Shown: positions 33,285-42,335, numbered from the stretch's first letter. The stretch: 64,000 nucleotides of DNA from Amycolatopsis pithecellobii (GCF_009707865.1 NZ_WMBA01000003.1:162597-226596); one strand, 5' to 3'. Made by a program: numbers and translations. Notes: a model not told the origin generated them from the letters alone.

Positions 33285-34079
33285 TTATGTGGTGTCGCCG
33301 GCACGCTCCCAGTCGATCGGGGAGTGCCACACGCTGGGACCGGCTGTGGTCATCATGATCTCGGGCACGAAGCACCGGTCCGAGGTCCGGAGAAGAAAGC
33401 GGACGGCCTCGGCCACGTCGTCGGCCGTGAGCATCCGGTCGCGGATCGAGCCGGGCGCCCATGACGTCCCCGGCGTGTCGACGAAGCCGGGAAGCAGCGC
33501 GGTGACATGGATGCCATGCCGGCTCAGTTCGGCGTGCGCCACGTTGCTCAACGAGACCAGCGCCGCCTTGGTGGCCGCATATGCGGAGCCGTTCGGCGGA
33601 TTCTCCTTGGCCGTCAGTGAACTGACGTTGACCACGACACTCTTCCCGCCCGCTGCCGCGCTCTTGACGAGAGACGGGATGGCTGCCTGCAAGGTCAGAT
33701 AGGCGGCCTTGAAGTTCAGCGACAGCTCCAGTTCGAGCTGCTTGGGGGACTTGTCGGCGATAGGACCGACGAATCCCACGCCGGCGTTGTTCACCAGTAC
33801 GTCCAGGCCGCCGAACTCGGCCAAGTGCGACTCGACTGCCCGCGTCCCGACATCGGGTGAGGCGAGGTTGGCGCTGAGCGTCGCCACCCGGGCGCCGAGC
33901 GGGACGAGGCCTCGGGCCGCGGAGCCGAGCTTGTTCTCGTCGCGGGCCACGAGCGTGAGATCGAAGCCTTCCTCGGCGAGCATCTGCGCGATGGCGAGTC
34001 CGATGCCCGCGGATCCCCCGGTGATGAGCGCTGTCCGGGACGAGCTCGGGCTCGTTGCCGGCGTGGTGGCTGAGGTCAT
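33285..34079 (-). CDS. SDR-family oxidoreductase
   Basis: 264 residues. ITGGSAGIG is the cofactor loop, NNAGVG and NVSS give the Asn and catalytic Ser, and YAATK gives Tyr and Lys. The C-terminus lacks the usual VDGG and ends in a longer, hydrophilic tail. ATG 34079 follows GGAGG at 9 bases. It is divergent from the salicyloyl-CoA-type monooxygenase, with a double inverted repeat between them, so it is probably in the same regulon. Its role may be a dehydrogenation in that pathway; the substrate is unknown. Confidence 0.88.
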   Translation of the reverse strand: MTSATTPATSPSSSRTALITGGSAGIGLAIAQMLAEEGFDLTLVARDENKLGSAARGLVPLGARVATLSANLASPDVGTRAVESHLAEFGGLDVLVNNAGVGFVGPIADKSPKQLELELSLNFKAAYLTLQAAIPSLVKSAAAGGKSVVVNVSSLTAKENPPNGSAYAATKAALVSLSNVAHAELSRHGIHVTALLPGFVDTPGTSWAPGSIRDRMLTADDVAEAVRFLLRTSDRCFVPEIMMTTAGPSVWHSPIDWERAGDTT

Positions 34080-34116
34080 GCGATGACGCCTCCTGGGACG
34101 ATTGACAGTGCCTGGC

Positions 34117-34173
34117 AATTCTGTCAGTCTTTTGGCACTACTGACAAATCGAGGTGGTCATGCTGACAGAATT
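34117..34173. promoter_or_regulatory. Nested TGTCAG/CTGACA operators in the SDR/monooxygenase promoter
   Basis: AATTCTGTCAG at 34117-34127 has a perfect 11-base inverted partner, CTGACAGAATT, at 34163-34173. Between them, TGTCAGT (34122-34128) pairs with ACTGACA (34140-34146). Four half-sites in 57 bases between divergent genes look like binding sites for a dimeric TetR-type regulator, most likely the product of the gene at 39594. Confidence 0.6.
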
Positions 34174-34188
34174 GACCGGATCGGTCCG

Positions 34189-35742
34189 ATGAGGCGGCGG
34201 ATAGCGGTCGTCGGCGGCGGCCCCGGGGGTGCGTTCGTCGCGCGACTTCTCCGGATGGCCGGCCGCGATGACGAGGTCGTGCTGTACGAGGAACACCCCC
34301 CGCTGGCGACCTTCGGGTTCGGAGTCGGCCTGAGTATCAGCACGCAGCAAAGCCTGAGTGCGAGCGATCCGGAGACGTTCGAACTGATCGCACGGCAGGC
34401 CCAACGTGGCCATGGCGTCCGCCTGCATGCGGAGCGCGGGTCGGCCTGGATGGCCGGGAACGACCAGACCGCCATCGCACGGGCGGAGCTGCTGCGGATC
34501 CTGTATCACCAAGCCGAACACGCCGGTGTCCGCATGGAGATCGGCGCGCGGCACAGTGCGTTCGAGATCGATGCCGATATCGTGGTCGCGGCGGACGGGG
34601 CCGGTAGCGCGACGAGGTCGGCGCGCGCGGACGCTTTCGGTGCCCAGGTTTCACTCGGGCGTCAGCGCTACATCTGGTGTGGTGCGGACTTCGCGCTTCC
34701 CGATGCCGTCTTCGCCGCGGTGCACACCGAACACGGCGTCTTCACGACACACTCGTATCCGTTCCGGAACGACCGCAGCACGTTCTTGGTGGAGACGGAT
34801 CCACATACCTGGCGGGCGGCCGGCTTCGAGCACACCTCGGAGGGGCTCCAACCGGGCGAGTCCGATACGACCACGCTGGCGTATCTCGAGAAGATTTTCG
34901 CCCCTCACCTTGCGGGAGGGGCTTTGCTGGGTAATCACAGTCGCTGGACCCAGTTCCGGACGGTGCGGTGCGCTCGTTGGTATGACGGCAATATCGTCCT
35001 GCTCGGTGATGCCGCGCATACGGCTCACTATTCGATCGGGTCGGGTACCAAGCTCGCGATGGAAGATGCGATCGCGTTGTCGGGGGCGCTTGCGCGCCAC
35101 GATGATCTGTCCACCGCCTTCGCGACCTACCAGCAGGTTCGGGCACCCCGGGTCGCCCGCTTGCAGGCGCTGGCGGACCGCAGTCAGTTTTGGTGGGAGT
35201 CCTATGTGTCGCGCCTGGACATGCCACCGGAGCGTCTGCTGCTGTCGTTCATCACCCGTGCCGGGAACGTCTCCCTCGATGCCTTTCAGGAGCGCGAGCC
35301 GAAGCTGGCCGAGCTTGCCCTGCGCCAGTTCGCAGGCGATGCCCCGCCTCGCGAGCCGGATTCGCTGACCGATTGGGTCATGAGCCGGCCGTTGCGAAAC
35401 GGCGCATTCGCGCTCCGCAGCCGGGACGCCGCTCGCAGCGGGCTCGAGCTTCTCCGGGAATCGTGCGACCTGCGAGATCCTCGTGACGAGGCCGCGGACC
35501 TGTTCATTTCCGGTCGTCGTGCCGCCGTGGACCGTGCTCGCGCCGACGGCGTGGAACTCGACGGGCCGCCGACGCGAGTGGCACTATTGGAGCGCCTCGA
35601 CGTCGCCGAACGACTGCGGAACGAGGCCGGTCTGCTGACCTCGGTCCGCGCACCCGCGGAGTTTTCGGCAGATCTGGCCGCGGGTATCGCCGCTGGTCGC
35701 ATCGATCTTGCCTCGATCACCGAGTCCAGGAGATTCTCATGA
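34189..35742 (+). CDS. FAD-dependent monooxygenase, salicyloyl-CoA 5-hydroxylase-like
   Basis: 517 residues. The N-terminal VVGGGPGGAFVARLL binds FAD. TFGFGVGLS and GDAAHTAHYSIGSGTKLAMEDAIAL are characteristic of the salicyloyl-CoA/anthraniloyl-CoA hydroxylase group, not of free-acid hydroxylases. The second (old-yellow-enzyme-like) half of bifunctional relatives is absent; instead about 120 C-terminal residues of unknown fold follow. ATG 34189 has no clear ribosome-binding site. Its stop overlaps the ligase start as ATGA, fitting hydroxylation of the aryl-CoA or aryl-AMP made by the next gene. Confidence 0.85.
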   Translation: MRRRIAVVGGGPGGAFVARLLRMAGRDDEVVLYEEHPPLATFGFGVGLSISTQQSLSASDPETFELIARQAQRGHGVRLHAERGSAWMAGNDQTAIARAELLRILYHQAEHAGVRMEIGARHSAFEIDADIVVAADGAGSATRSARADAFGAQVSLGRQRYIWCGADFALPDAVFAAVHTEHGVFTTHSYPFRNDRSTFLVETDPHTWRAAGFEHTSEGLQPGESDTTTLAYLEKIFAPHLAGGALLGNHSRWTQFRTVRCARWYDGNIVLLGDAAHTAHYSIGSGTKLAMEDAIALSGALARHDDLSTAFATYQQVRAPRVARLQALADRSQFWWESYVSRLDMPPERLLLSFITRAGNVSLDAFQEREPKLAELALRQFAGDAPPREPDSLTDWVMSRPLRNGAFALRSRDAARSGLELLRESCDLRDPRDEAADLFISGRRAAVDRARADGVELDGPPTRVALLERLDVAERLRNEAGLLTSVRAPAEFSADLAAGIAAGRIDLASITESRRFS

Positions 35743-37400
35743 CCACCGCCTCCAGCAAGCTGGTGTCGTTCCCGCCGGACGTCGTGGCCGGCTATCTCGC
35801 CAGCGGCGCCTGGCACTCCGAGCCGCTCGCCCGGTGTTTCCGGCGCGTCGCCGAACGCGAGAAGGGCCGCGAAGCTCTGGTTTGCGGAGGTGTTCGGCTG
35901 ACCTATGCCGAGCTCGATCGCCTCAGTGATCAACGGGCGGCCGGCCTGCACGCGCTGGGCCTTCCGGTCGGGGGTGCCGTGCTTTTGCAGCTCCACAACA
36001 CCGCCGAAACGGTGGTGACCTGGTATGCCCTGCTGAAGGCGGGATTGGTGCCCGTCTGCACCCTTCCGTTGCACCGGCGGCATGAGATCAGCGAGATCGG
36101 CCGGCAAACCGAGCCGGTGGCACACATCGTCGAAGCGGCGAACCCGGGCTTCGATCTTGTGGGGTTCGCGAAGGAGACCGCAGCGCAGGCGCAGCGGCCG
36201 TGGCGAGTTCTCGTGAGCGGCCCGATACCCGCCGATACCGCCGACGTCGTCAGCGTTTCCGACTTGGGCAATGATATCGATGCCAAGGAGGCGAGACGGC
36301 TGGTCGAGTCCATTCAGGACGGTCTCGCCCCGCATGACGTGGCCGTCTACCAACTGTCCGGCGGCACGACCGGCGTGCCCAAGGTCATCCCGCGGCTGCA
36401 CGGCGAGTACTGGTACAACGCCGAGCGCTACGCCGCGGTCCTCGAGTGGGACCGGAATGACCGCGTCGCCTACATCGCCCCCGTCATGCACAACGCGGGC
36501 GTTGTCTGCGGGATCCATGGGCCGCACTCGGTCGGTGCCACCGCGATCCTGGGTGTGCCATCCCTTGAGCCGTTGTATGGGCTCCTCGCCGGGGAAGCCG
36601 CCACCGATATCGTGCTCGGCCCCTTCGCGTACGAGGCGGCAAGCGACGAACGGCTGGCGGAGGCAGCTGCCCTTAAGCGAGTCATCTTCAGCGGGAAGAA
36701 GGTGCCGGGCCACCACTTCGCCGCCTTGCAGGAGCGGGGAATCTGGGCGGGACAGCTGTTCGGCATGGGGGAGGGGCTGTGCATGACGACGCCGCTCGAC
36801 GCTCCGGCTCAGGTGCGGGCCACCACCGTCGGCATCCCGATCTCCGAGCATGACGAGGTTCGCATTCTCGAGCCGGGCACCGAAAACGACCTGCCCGACG
36901 GCACAGTCGGGGAATTATGCGTCCGCGGTCCGTACACCATCCGCGGGTATTACGACGCGCCGGAGCACAACGAGCGGGCGTTCACCTCGGACGGCTTCTA
37001 CCGCACGGGCGACCTCGCGATGGCGACGACCATCGAAGGCGTGCGGTGCTTCACCATCGAGGGACGGATCAAAGACCTCATCAATCGCGGCGGGGAGAAG
37101 ATCAACGCCGAGGAGATCGAGCTGCTTCTGGTGAGCCACCCCGACATCATGGAGGCGGCACTCGTCGCCATGCCGGACACGCGCCTCGGCGAGCGGGCGT
37201 GCGCCTATGTGGTCGGGCGCGCCGGGGTCCGGCACGACCTGGCCACCATGCGGGCCTACTTCGAGGACCTGGGTGTCGCGAAGTACAAGTGGCCCGAGCG
37301 GATCGTGTGGCTCGACGAAATGCCCAGGGCGAGCCAGGTCGGCAAGATCGACAAGAAGCTGCTGCGGAAGTACGCCCGCAGCGAGACGCCGGAGGTCTAG
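35739..37400 (+). CDS. Aryl-acid AMP/CoA ligase (2,3-dihydroxybenzoate or salicylate-AMP ligase type)
   Basis: 553 residues of the ANL superfamily. QLSGGTTGVPKVIPRLHGEYWYN is the exact type of P-loop found in EntE/DhbE and in salicylyl-AMP ligases. FGMGEGLCMTT is the adenine loop, YRTGDLA binds ribose, IKDLINRGGEKINAEEIE is the hinge, and VGKIDKKLLRK contains the catalytic Lys. It is translationally coupled to the upstream monooxygenase. In Streptomyces salicylate degradation, a comparable AMP ligase and CoA hydroxylase act together, which supports an aryl-acid activation role here. Confidence 0.9.
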   Translation: MTTASSKLVSFPPDVVAGYLASGAWHSEPLARCFRRVAEREKGREALVCGGVRLTYAELDRLSDQRAAGLHALGLPVGGAVLLQLHNTAETVVTWYALLKAGLVPVCTLPLHRRHEISEIGRQTEPVAHIVEAANPGFDLVGFAKETAAQAQRPWRVLVSGPIPADTADVVSVSDLGNDIDAKEARRLVESIQDGLAPHDVAVYQLSGGTTGVPKVIPRLHGEYWYNAERYAAVLEWDRNDRVAYIAPVMHNAGVVCGIHGPHSVGATAILGVPSLEPLYGLLAGEAATDIVLGPFAYEAASDERLAEAAALKRVIFSGKKVPGHHFAALQERGIWAGQLFGMGEGLCMTTPLDAPAQVRATTVGIPISEHDEVRILEPGTENDLPDGTVGELCVRGPYTIRGYYDAPEHNERAFTSDGFYRTGDLAMATTIEGVRCFTIEGRIKDLINRGGEKINAEEIELLLVSHPDIMEAALVAMPDTRLGERACAYVVGRAGVRHDLATMRAYFEDLGVAKYKWPERIVWLDEMPRASQVGKIDKKLLRKYARSETPEV

Positions 37401-37448
37401 ACCGCGGTCGTCGCCGATCCGCTCTGACAAACTCGAAAGGAGCTCATC

Positions 37449-38045
37449 ATGACTGAGCTGACCCACACGGTGCGCGGTGTGGACCATGCCGCGTTTCCGA
37501 CCTACGACCCCAAGGCGACCATCCATTTCTACCGTGACGTACTCGGCTTCCCGGTCGTGCATGCGACCTGCGCACTGGGCTGGGGCCCGGAGGCGCATCC
37601 GGACTTCATCCACTTTTTCTTCGATATCGGCCAAGGCGACCGGCTTGCCTTCTTCTATTACTTCGGTGTCGAGAAGTACGAGGACACGCGGCTTCCCGAA
37701 CTTCTCAAGCGGGCACGGCATCTGGCCATCCACGTCGACACCGAGGAGGACCTGCTGGAGTACCGGCGCCGGCTCGATGCCAGCGATCACCCGTGTGAGC
37801 TCCAGGTCCGCCACGAGACGGTGGAATCGATCTATGTGACGGATCCGAACGGCTACTTGATCGAGGTCACACGTCCGCTCCGGGCGATCACCGTCGAGGA
37901 CGACATCGACGCCAATCTCAGTGCCGATGCGCTCATCGCGGTGGCCGACGATCCGGAGCCGTCTCTCCAGCGGTTCTTCGAGATCAAGGCAGAGCTGATC
38001 GCGAGCCGGTACGCCGGCGAGCCGGCCGAGGGCACGTTCGTATGA
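37449..38045 (+). CDS. VOC-superfamily (glyoxalase/extradiol dioxygenase) protein
   Basis: 198 residues. Two beta-alpha-beta-beta-beta modules are present with a metal site of His13 (VDHAAF), His95 (HLAIH) and Glu139 (YLIEV), the 2-His-1-carboxylate pattern. The length is below that of two-domain extradiol dioxygenases, so it could be a small ring-cleavage enzyme, an epimerase-like lyase or an isomerase. A 45-residue C-terminal extension after the VOC fold is unexplained. The stop overlaps the next gene as ATGA. Confidence 0.82.
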   Translation: MTELTHTVRGVDHAAFPTYDPKATIHFYRDVLGFPVVHATCALGWGPEAHPDFIHFFFDIGQGDRLAFFYYFGVEKYEDTRLPELLKRARHLAIHVDTEEDLLEYRRRLDASDHPCELQVRHETVESIYVTDPNGYLIEVTRPLRAITVEDDIDANLSADALIAVADDPEPSLQRFFEIKAELIASRYAGEPAEGTFV

Positions 38046-38317
38046 TCACGTTGTACATCCTCGACGTCGCCGATTTCCGGCCCCTGGCGCAGGTCGCGGC
38101 CAAGAACCCCGCGGTGGCCGTGGTGCGGCGCGGCCCGTATTTCGAGCTGAGGAGCGCCGGTCCGTTCGAGATCGACCGGAACGCGACGGCGTGCCGGAAC
38201 GCGGTGTGGTTCAGTTCGGTGGCCGCGATCAGCGGGGGGACCGTCGTGCGATGGGACAAGACCGTCATGCGCCTGGAGCCGTCCGCGGGAACCACAAAGG
38301 ACGGTGCGCATGGCTGA
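38042..38317 (+). CDS. Small protein of unknown function, 91 residues
   Basis: I do not recognise the family. The sequence starts MITLYILDVADFRPLAQVAA and contains PYFELRSAGPFEIDR. Short beta-strand/alpha-helix alternation suggests a compact alpha-beta protein without signal peptide or membrane segments. It overlaps both neighbours (4 bases with the VOC gene, 8 bases with the hydrolase), so it is clearly part of the operon. A subunit or chaperone of a neighbouring enzyme is possible. Confidence 0.7.
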   Translation: MITLYILDVADFRPLAQVAAKNPAVAVVRRGPYFELRSAGPFEIDRNATACRNAVWFSSVAAISGGTVVRWDKTVMRLEPSAGTTKDGAHG

Positions 38318-39569
38318 GGCGGTGGACCGGCTGGGAGCCGGGCGAACCGTCGCGGGGATCGCGGCGCCGGAGTCGGTCCAGACCAGTCTCCACGAGCTGA
38401 AGACATTCGATGGCGCACAGGTTTGCGGTGTCCTGCATCGCCTTCCGGGCTCCAGCACGGTGATGGTGCTGATGCATCCTCGCCAGTCGCTCGCCCATCA
38501 CCCGATGATCGGCTGGTTTCTCACCATGGGCGCGTCCGTCTGGACCCAGGACACCCGCTCGCCCAACAACGATCTGAACCTGGTCCATGAGCAAGCCATC
38601 CTCGATCTCGCCGCGGGACAGGTGTTCCTGCGGGACCTCGGCTTCGAATCGGTTATCACGTTCGGTCACTCCGGCGGCGGGGCCTTGTCCGCGTTCTACA
38701 TCGAGCAGGCCGCTCTTCGACCGGAGCTCCGCATCGACGTCACACCCGCCGGCCGGCCGATCGCCCTCGCCGGCGCGGTGATGCCGGTGCCGGACGCGGC
38801 CCTCTTCCTGGCCCCGCACCCCGGTCAAGGGCGGGTGCTGCTGAGCTGCATCGACCCGTCCGTCGCGAGCGACGACGACCCGTTGAGCGTCGTGCCGGAG
38901 CTCGACATGTTCGACCCGCGCAACGGCTTCGCCACTCCGCCGGCCGCGTCGAGTTATGCCCCGGATTTCCTGACGCGGTATCGGCAGGCTCAGCTGCGGC
39001 GGATGAAACATATCGATGCCGTCGCGCGTGAGCGTGCCGGCGAAGCGGCCCAGGCGCGTGCCCGATATGCGCGGACGGAGGATCCCCGGGACAGGCGTGC
39101 GGCGCTGGCTCCCCGGTTGATCACCACATACCGGACGGACGCCGATCCGCGCTATGTGGATTTGAGCCTGAGCCCGAACGACCGGCCTTATGGCTCGCTT
39201 TTCGGGCGCCGCCCCGATTTGACGAATTATGGCTTGGTCGGGTTCGGCAGGCTGACCACTCCGGATGCGTGGCTGTCCACCTGGTCCGGCCTCAGCTCGA
39301 ATGCGGTTTTCGAACGATGCGCCGCCGGAATTCACGTTCCCACGCTGTATCTGGAGTTCTCCGGGGATCAAGCCGCTTATCCCGACGATGCCGACCGGAT
39401 GTTCGGTGCGATTCCGGCGGCGGACAAGTCCCGGAGCGTGGTCCGGGGGATGCATTTCGGTCAGCCATTGCGACCGGATGAGCCCACCGGATACGAAGTG
39501 GCCGCCGATGTCCTGGGGCCATGGCTCGCCGAGCGGTTCGAGCTCGTCGCCGTGCGTGAAACGATTTGA
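38310..39569 (+). CDS. Alpha/beta hydrolase (large, esterase/thioesterase-like)
   Basis: 419 residues. GHSGGGALSAFYIEQAAL is the nucleophile elbow, TLYLEFSGDQAAYPDD is the Asp-bearing strand, and VRGMHFGQPL carries a candidate His. A long insertion between residues about 150 and 330 probably forms a lid. ATG 38310 follows AAAGGA at good spacing; GTG 38304 is possible. As the last enzyme gene of the aryl-CoA operon, it may release the product from CoA or hydrolyse a ring-cleavage product (inference). Confidence 0.82.
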   Translation: MAEAVDRLGAGRTVAGIAAPESVQTSLHELKTFDGAQVCGVLHRLPGSSTVMVLMHPRQSLAHHPMIGWFLTMGASVWTQDTRSPNNDLNLVHEQAILDLAAGQVFLRDLGFESVITFGHSGGGALSAFYIEQAALRPELRIDVTPAGRPIALAGAVMPVPDAALFLAPHPGQGRVLLSCIDPSVASDDDPLSVVPELDMFDPRNGFATPPAASSYAPDFLTRYRQAQLRRMKHIDAVARERAGEAAQARARYARTEDPRDRRAALAPRLITTYRTDADPRYVDLSLSPNDRPYGSLFGRRPDLTNYGLVGFGRLTTPDAWLSTWSGLSSNAVFERCAAGIHVPTLYLEFSGDQAAYPDDADRMFGAIPAADKSRSVVRGMHFGQPLRPDEPTGYEVAADVLGPWLAERFELVAVRETI

Positions 39570-39593
39570 AAAGCGGGTAGCTAGGATGACAAC

Positions 39594-40379
39594 GTGGTAG
39601 CTCGTCGATCGTCAGCCAGGACCAAGGGTGCGGCACCGGCCGAAAGCCCCGTCGAGGACACCCCGGAGCCCGAGGACGAGGCCGGAACAAGTGCTCCGCG
39701 GCGCAGGCGATCGAAGCGCCGCGATCTGGTCCTGGCCCAGATTTACGAAGAGGCCGCCCGCCTGTTCGCCGAAAGAGGGTACGCGGGGACAACGCCTCAG
39801 GACATCGCCGACGCGGTGGGAGTCAGCCGGCAGGCTCTCTACTACTACGTGCGCAGTAAGGAAGAGATCCTTGCTGGTCTGGTCGCCGAGATGACCAGCC
39901 AGATCGTCCAGGAAATGCGCCGCATCGTCGATCTCGGCCTCGATGAGCCCGAGACCTTGCGCCGCCTGGCGGCGCACATGGTCACCGATCGCGCCCGTAA
40001 CCGGACCCGGTTTCGAATGCTTGATCGTTCGGAATCCGCGCTTCCCCCGGAACTGGCGCGTGAGTTTCTGCAAGGCCGCCGTGACGTCCTCAATCTTCTG
40101 GTCGACGTCATCAAATCCGGTGTGGCGGCGGGACGGTTCGTGACCCGCGATCCCCGGGTCGCGGCCCTGTCTGTCATCGGCATGTGCAACTGGGTTGCCT
40201 GGTGGTTCGAACCAGGCCCAGGGCACCCGGTCGAGCCCATCGCGGATCAGATCGCCGATAGCGCCGTCTCTACGCTCCGGCCGCTGGGGCCATCCACCGT
40301 ATCCAATGACCCGGCGCAACTCATCGCCGCGATGGAGGCCGAACTGGCTCAGTTGAAGAAGCTGACGACGGGGTCGTGA
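39594..40379 (+). CDS. TetR-family regulator
   Basis: 261 residues. After an unusual 40-residue Arg/Pro/Glu-rich leader, the TetR DNA-binding domain is clear: LAQIYEEAARLFAERGYAGTTPQDIADAVGVSRQALYYYVRSKEEIL. The ligand domain follows to the end. GTG 39594 lies 24 bases after the hydrolase stop with AGGATG upstream. It probably controls its own operon and the divergent SDR through the TGTCAG/CTGACA repeats at 34117-34173, and perhaps hyuA. Confidence 0.9.
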   Translation: MVARRSSARTKGAAPAESPVEDTPEPEDEAGTSAPRRRRSKRRDLVLAQIYEEAARLFAERGYAGTTPQDIADAVGVSRQALYYYVRSKEEILAGLVAEMTSQIVQEMRRIVDLGLDEPETLRRLAAHMVTDRARNRTRFRMLDRSESALPPELAREFLQGRRDVLNLLVDVIKSGVAAGRFVTRDPRVAALSVIGMCNWVAWWFEPGPGHPVEPIADQIADSAVSTLRPLGPSTVSNDPAQLIAAMEAELAQLKKLTTGS

Positions 40380-40387
40380 TCGCTATC

Positions 40388-40422
40388 CGGGGAGGCCATC
40401 GCACCGCACAATGGCCTCCCCG
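40388..40422. terminator. Bidirectional hairpin between TetR and reductase genes
   Basis: CGGGGAGGCCAT at 40388-40399 pairs perfectly over 12 bases with ATGGCCTCCCCG at 40411-40422 across an 11-base loop, between two convergent genes. Confidence 0.75.
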
Positions 40423-40430
40423 CAACGCCT

Positions 40431-41387
40431 TTACGGGATCAGCAGCAGTTTGCCCGTGGTCCTGCGTGATTCGATATCGGTGTGGGCCCGTGCTGCCTCG
40501 GCCAGCGGGTAGCGGCCTCCGATCCGGACGACCAGCTCGCCCTTCTCCACGAGCGTGAACAGCTCGCTCGTGTGCGCTTTGAGTTCCTCGGGCGTGCGGA
40601 TGTGGTCCTCGGTCACGCCGTAGGTGAGGCGGGTGCTGCGCGGAATCTCGTTCATCGCGATGACCGGCACGTCCCCGATAAGCGGCCCGTAGAACACCAG
40701 CGTGCCGTGGGTGCGCAGCACCTGCAGCGACGCGTGGAACGTGGTGGCACCCGCGCCGTCGAATACCGCGTGCACGCCCGCGCCACCCGTCAGCTCCCGC
40801 ACCGGCTCGACGAACGCGCCACCGGTGGAGACCAGGACGTGATCAGCGCCGGCCTCGGTGGCGGTCTCGACCTTTTCGGGCCGCGACACCAGGCCGATCA
40901 CGGTGCCGCTACGGGCTTTGATGAGCTGGGTGAGCAGCATCCCGACCCCACCGGCGGCGGCGTGCACGAGCGTGATGTCGCCAGGCTGCACCGGGTGGGA
41001 GACGGTGCTGAAGTGGTGCGCGGTCAGGCCCTGCAGGAGCAGGGCCGCGGCCGTCTCGTCGTCGATGGCGTCGGGCACCGCGACGGCACCGGTGGCGGGG
41101 AGCACGATCTGCTCGGCGTAGCTGCCGTGCGTATTGATCGTCAACCACGCGACCCGATCGCCCGGGGCGAACTCGTGCACGCCTTCGCCCGTCTCCACCA
41201 CCACGCCGGCGCCTTCCGCGCCCGGCACCTCCGCCAGGCGCTGCCTGCGGATGGCGGTATCGAAGAAGTTCACGCCCGCCACGCGGACGTCCACCAGAAT
41301 CTCCCCGGGGCCCGGCCGGGGAGCCGGCCGCTCGCGCAGCTCCAAGACCTCCGGCCCACCTGCTTCGTTGATCACGATCGCCTTCAT
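40431..41387 (-). CDS. Zinc-independent MDR oxidoreductase (NADPH:quinone reductase type)
   Basis: 318 residues. The N-terminal GroES-like half has PAPRPGPGEILVDVRVAGVNFFD, and the Rossmann half has LVHAAAGGVGMLLTQLIK with the AxxGxxG loop. There are no structural-zinc Cys residues. It matches QOR-type quinone reductases that reduce quinones or enones with NADPH. ATG 41387 begins MKAIVINEAGGPE, the normal start. It is divergent from a TetR gene, with an operator-like palindrome in the 71-base gap. Confidence 0.92.
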   Translation of the reverse strand: MKAIVINEAGGPEVLELRERPAPRPGPGEILVDVRVAGVNFFDTAIRRQRLAEVPGAEGAGVVVETGEGVHEFAPGDRVAWLTINTHGSYAEQIVLPATGAVAVPDAIDDETAAALLLQGLTAHHFSTVSHPVQPGDITLVHAAAGGVGMLLTQLIKARSGTVIGLVSRPEKVETATEAGADHVLVSTGGAFVEPVRELTGGAGVHAVFDGAGATTFHASLQVLRTHGTLVFYGPLIGDVPVIAMNEIPRSTRLTYGVTEDHIRTPEELKAHTSELFTLVEKGELVVRIGGRYPLAEAARAHTDIESRRTTGKLLLIP

Positions 41388-41411
41388 GCGGCCACCGTAG
41401 GCACGGCAAAA

Positions 41412-41427
41412 TGTACCAGCAAGTACA
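41412..41427. promoter_or_regulatory. Operator-like palindrome TGTAC-N6-GTACA
   Basis: A perfect 5-base inverted repeat at 41412-41427 in the centre of the divergent promoter between the reductase and TetR genes, close to the reductase start. The placement is typical of a TetR self-operator. Confidence 0.65.
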
Positions 41428-41458
41428 ATCCGGCGGCGCGTGCCAGTACGATCCGGGC

Positions 41459-42061
41459 ATGACCACCGCGAAGGGTGCCGCGACCCGCGGGCGCATCGTC
41501 GAAGCCGCCTCGACCGAGATCCGGGAACGCGGCCTGAATGTCATCACGCTCGACGACGTGTGCCGGCGCAGTGGCACGGGCAAGAGCCAGTTGTTCCACT
41601 ATTTCCCCGAAGGGCGGGAGCAACTCCTGCTCGCGGTCGCCGAACTCGAGGCCGAGCGGGTGTTCAACGACCAGCAGCCGTATCTCGGCGAGCTCACTTC
41701 GCGCGCGGCCTGGGAGAAGTGGCGCGATGTCGTCGTCGAGCAGCACCGCAGCCAAGGACTGCATTGTCCGCTCGGGATCCTGGTCGCCGATGTGGGCCGG
41801 TACAGCCCGGCGGCCCAGGCCGTCACGGCGCAGCTGATCGGGCAGTGGCAGGCGTGCGTCCGGGCCGGCATCGAGGCCACCCAGGCGACCGGCGAGGCCG
41901 ATCCGGCGCTCGACGCCCAGCGCACCGCCGCGGCGGTGGTTACCGCCATCCAAGGCGGTGTCAGCATGATGCTCTCCACCGGCTCCGCCGACCATCTGGA
42001 GGATGCGCTCAACCTTTGTCTGGACCACCTGTTCTCGCCGGCGCGCGGAGTGAACAGCTGA
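41459..42061 (+). CDS. TetR-family regulator
   Basis: 200 residues. The HTH region is RGRIVEAASTEIRERGLNVITLDDVCRRSGTGKSQLFHYFPEGREQLL, and the C-terminal part fits the TetR_C_6-like ligand domain of YxaF/LmrA relatives. ATG 41459 begins MTTAKGAATRGRIVEAA. It most likely represses the divergent quinone-reductase gene through the palindrome at 41412. Confidence 0.9.
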   Translation: MTTAKGAATRGRIVEAASTEIRERGLNVITLDDVCRRSGTGKSQLFHYFPEGREQLLLAVAELEAERVFNDQQPYLGELTSRAAWEKWRDVVVEQHRSQGLHCPLGILVADVGRYSPAAQAVTAQLIGQWQACVRAGIEATQATGEADPALDAQRTAAAVVTAIQGGVSMMLSTGSADHLEDALNLCLDHLFSPARGVNS

Positions 42062-42099
42062 CTCAACGGAAATCGTCAGCGGCGGCCGGGATCCAGCAC

Positions 42100-42335
42100 G
42101 ATCATCGAGCCACCCCAACCGCCCCAGAAGCAGATTTTTTATCCAGTTCCAGGGGTGGGGGAGGGATGATCTCGGCCATGCGATCGTCGTCTCCCGCCCT
42201 GGTCCGATCTGGAAGTCTGCCTGGAGCGGCTCGGCGATCTCGGTCCGCACGAACTCCTTGAGCGGCAGGCCCGACACTCGCCGGACCACTTCGCCCACCA
42301 GGTATCCCATGTTGCCGGCGTGCTAGCCCGAAGCG
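42100..42335 (-). pseudogene. Decayed serine hydrolase (class C beta-lactamase-type esterase) fragment
   Basis: The minus strand contains HAGNMGYLVGEVVRRVSGLP then LKEFVRTEIAEPLQADFQIG, the block after the active-site region in EstB-type hydrolases. An in-frame stop lies just upstream. After QIG the homology continues in another frame (DDDRMAEIIPPPPLE), showing a frameshift. Only a small part of a roughly 400-residue protein is left. Confidence 0.65.
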
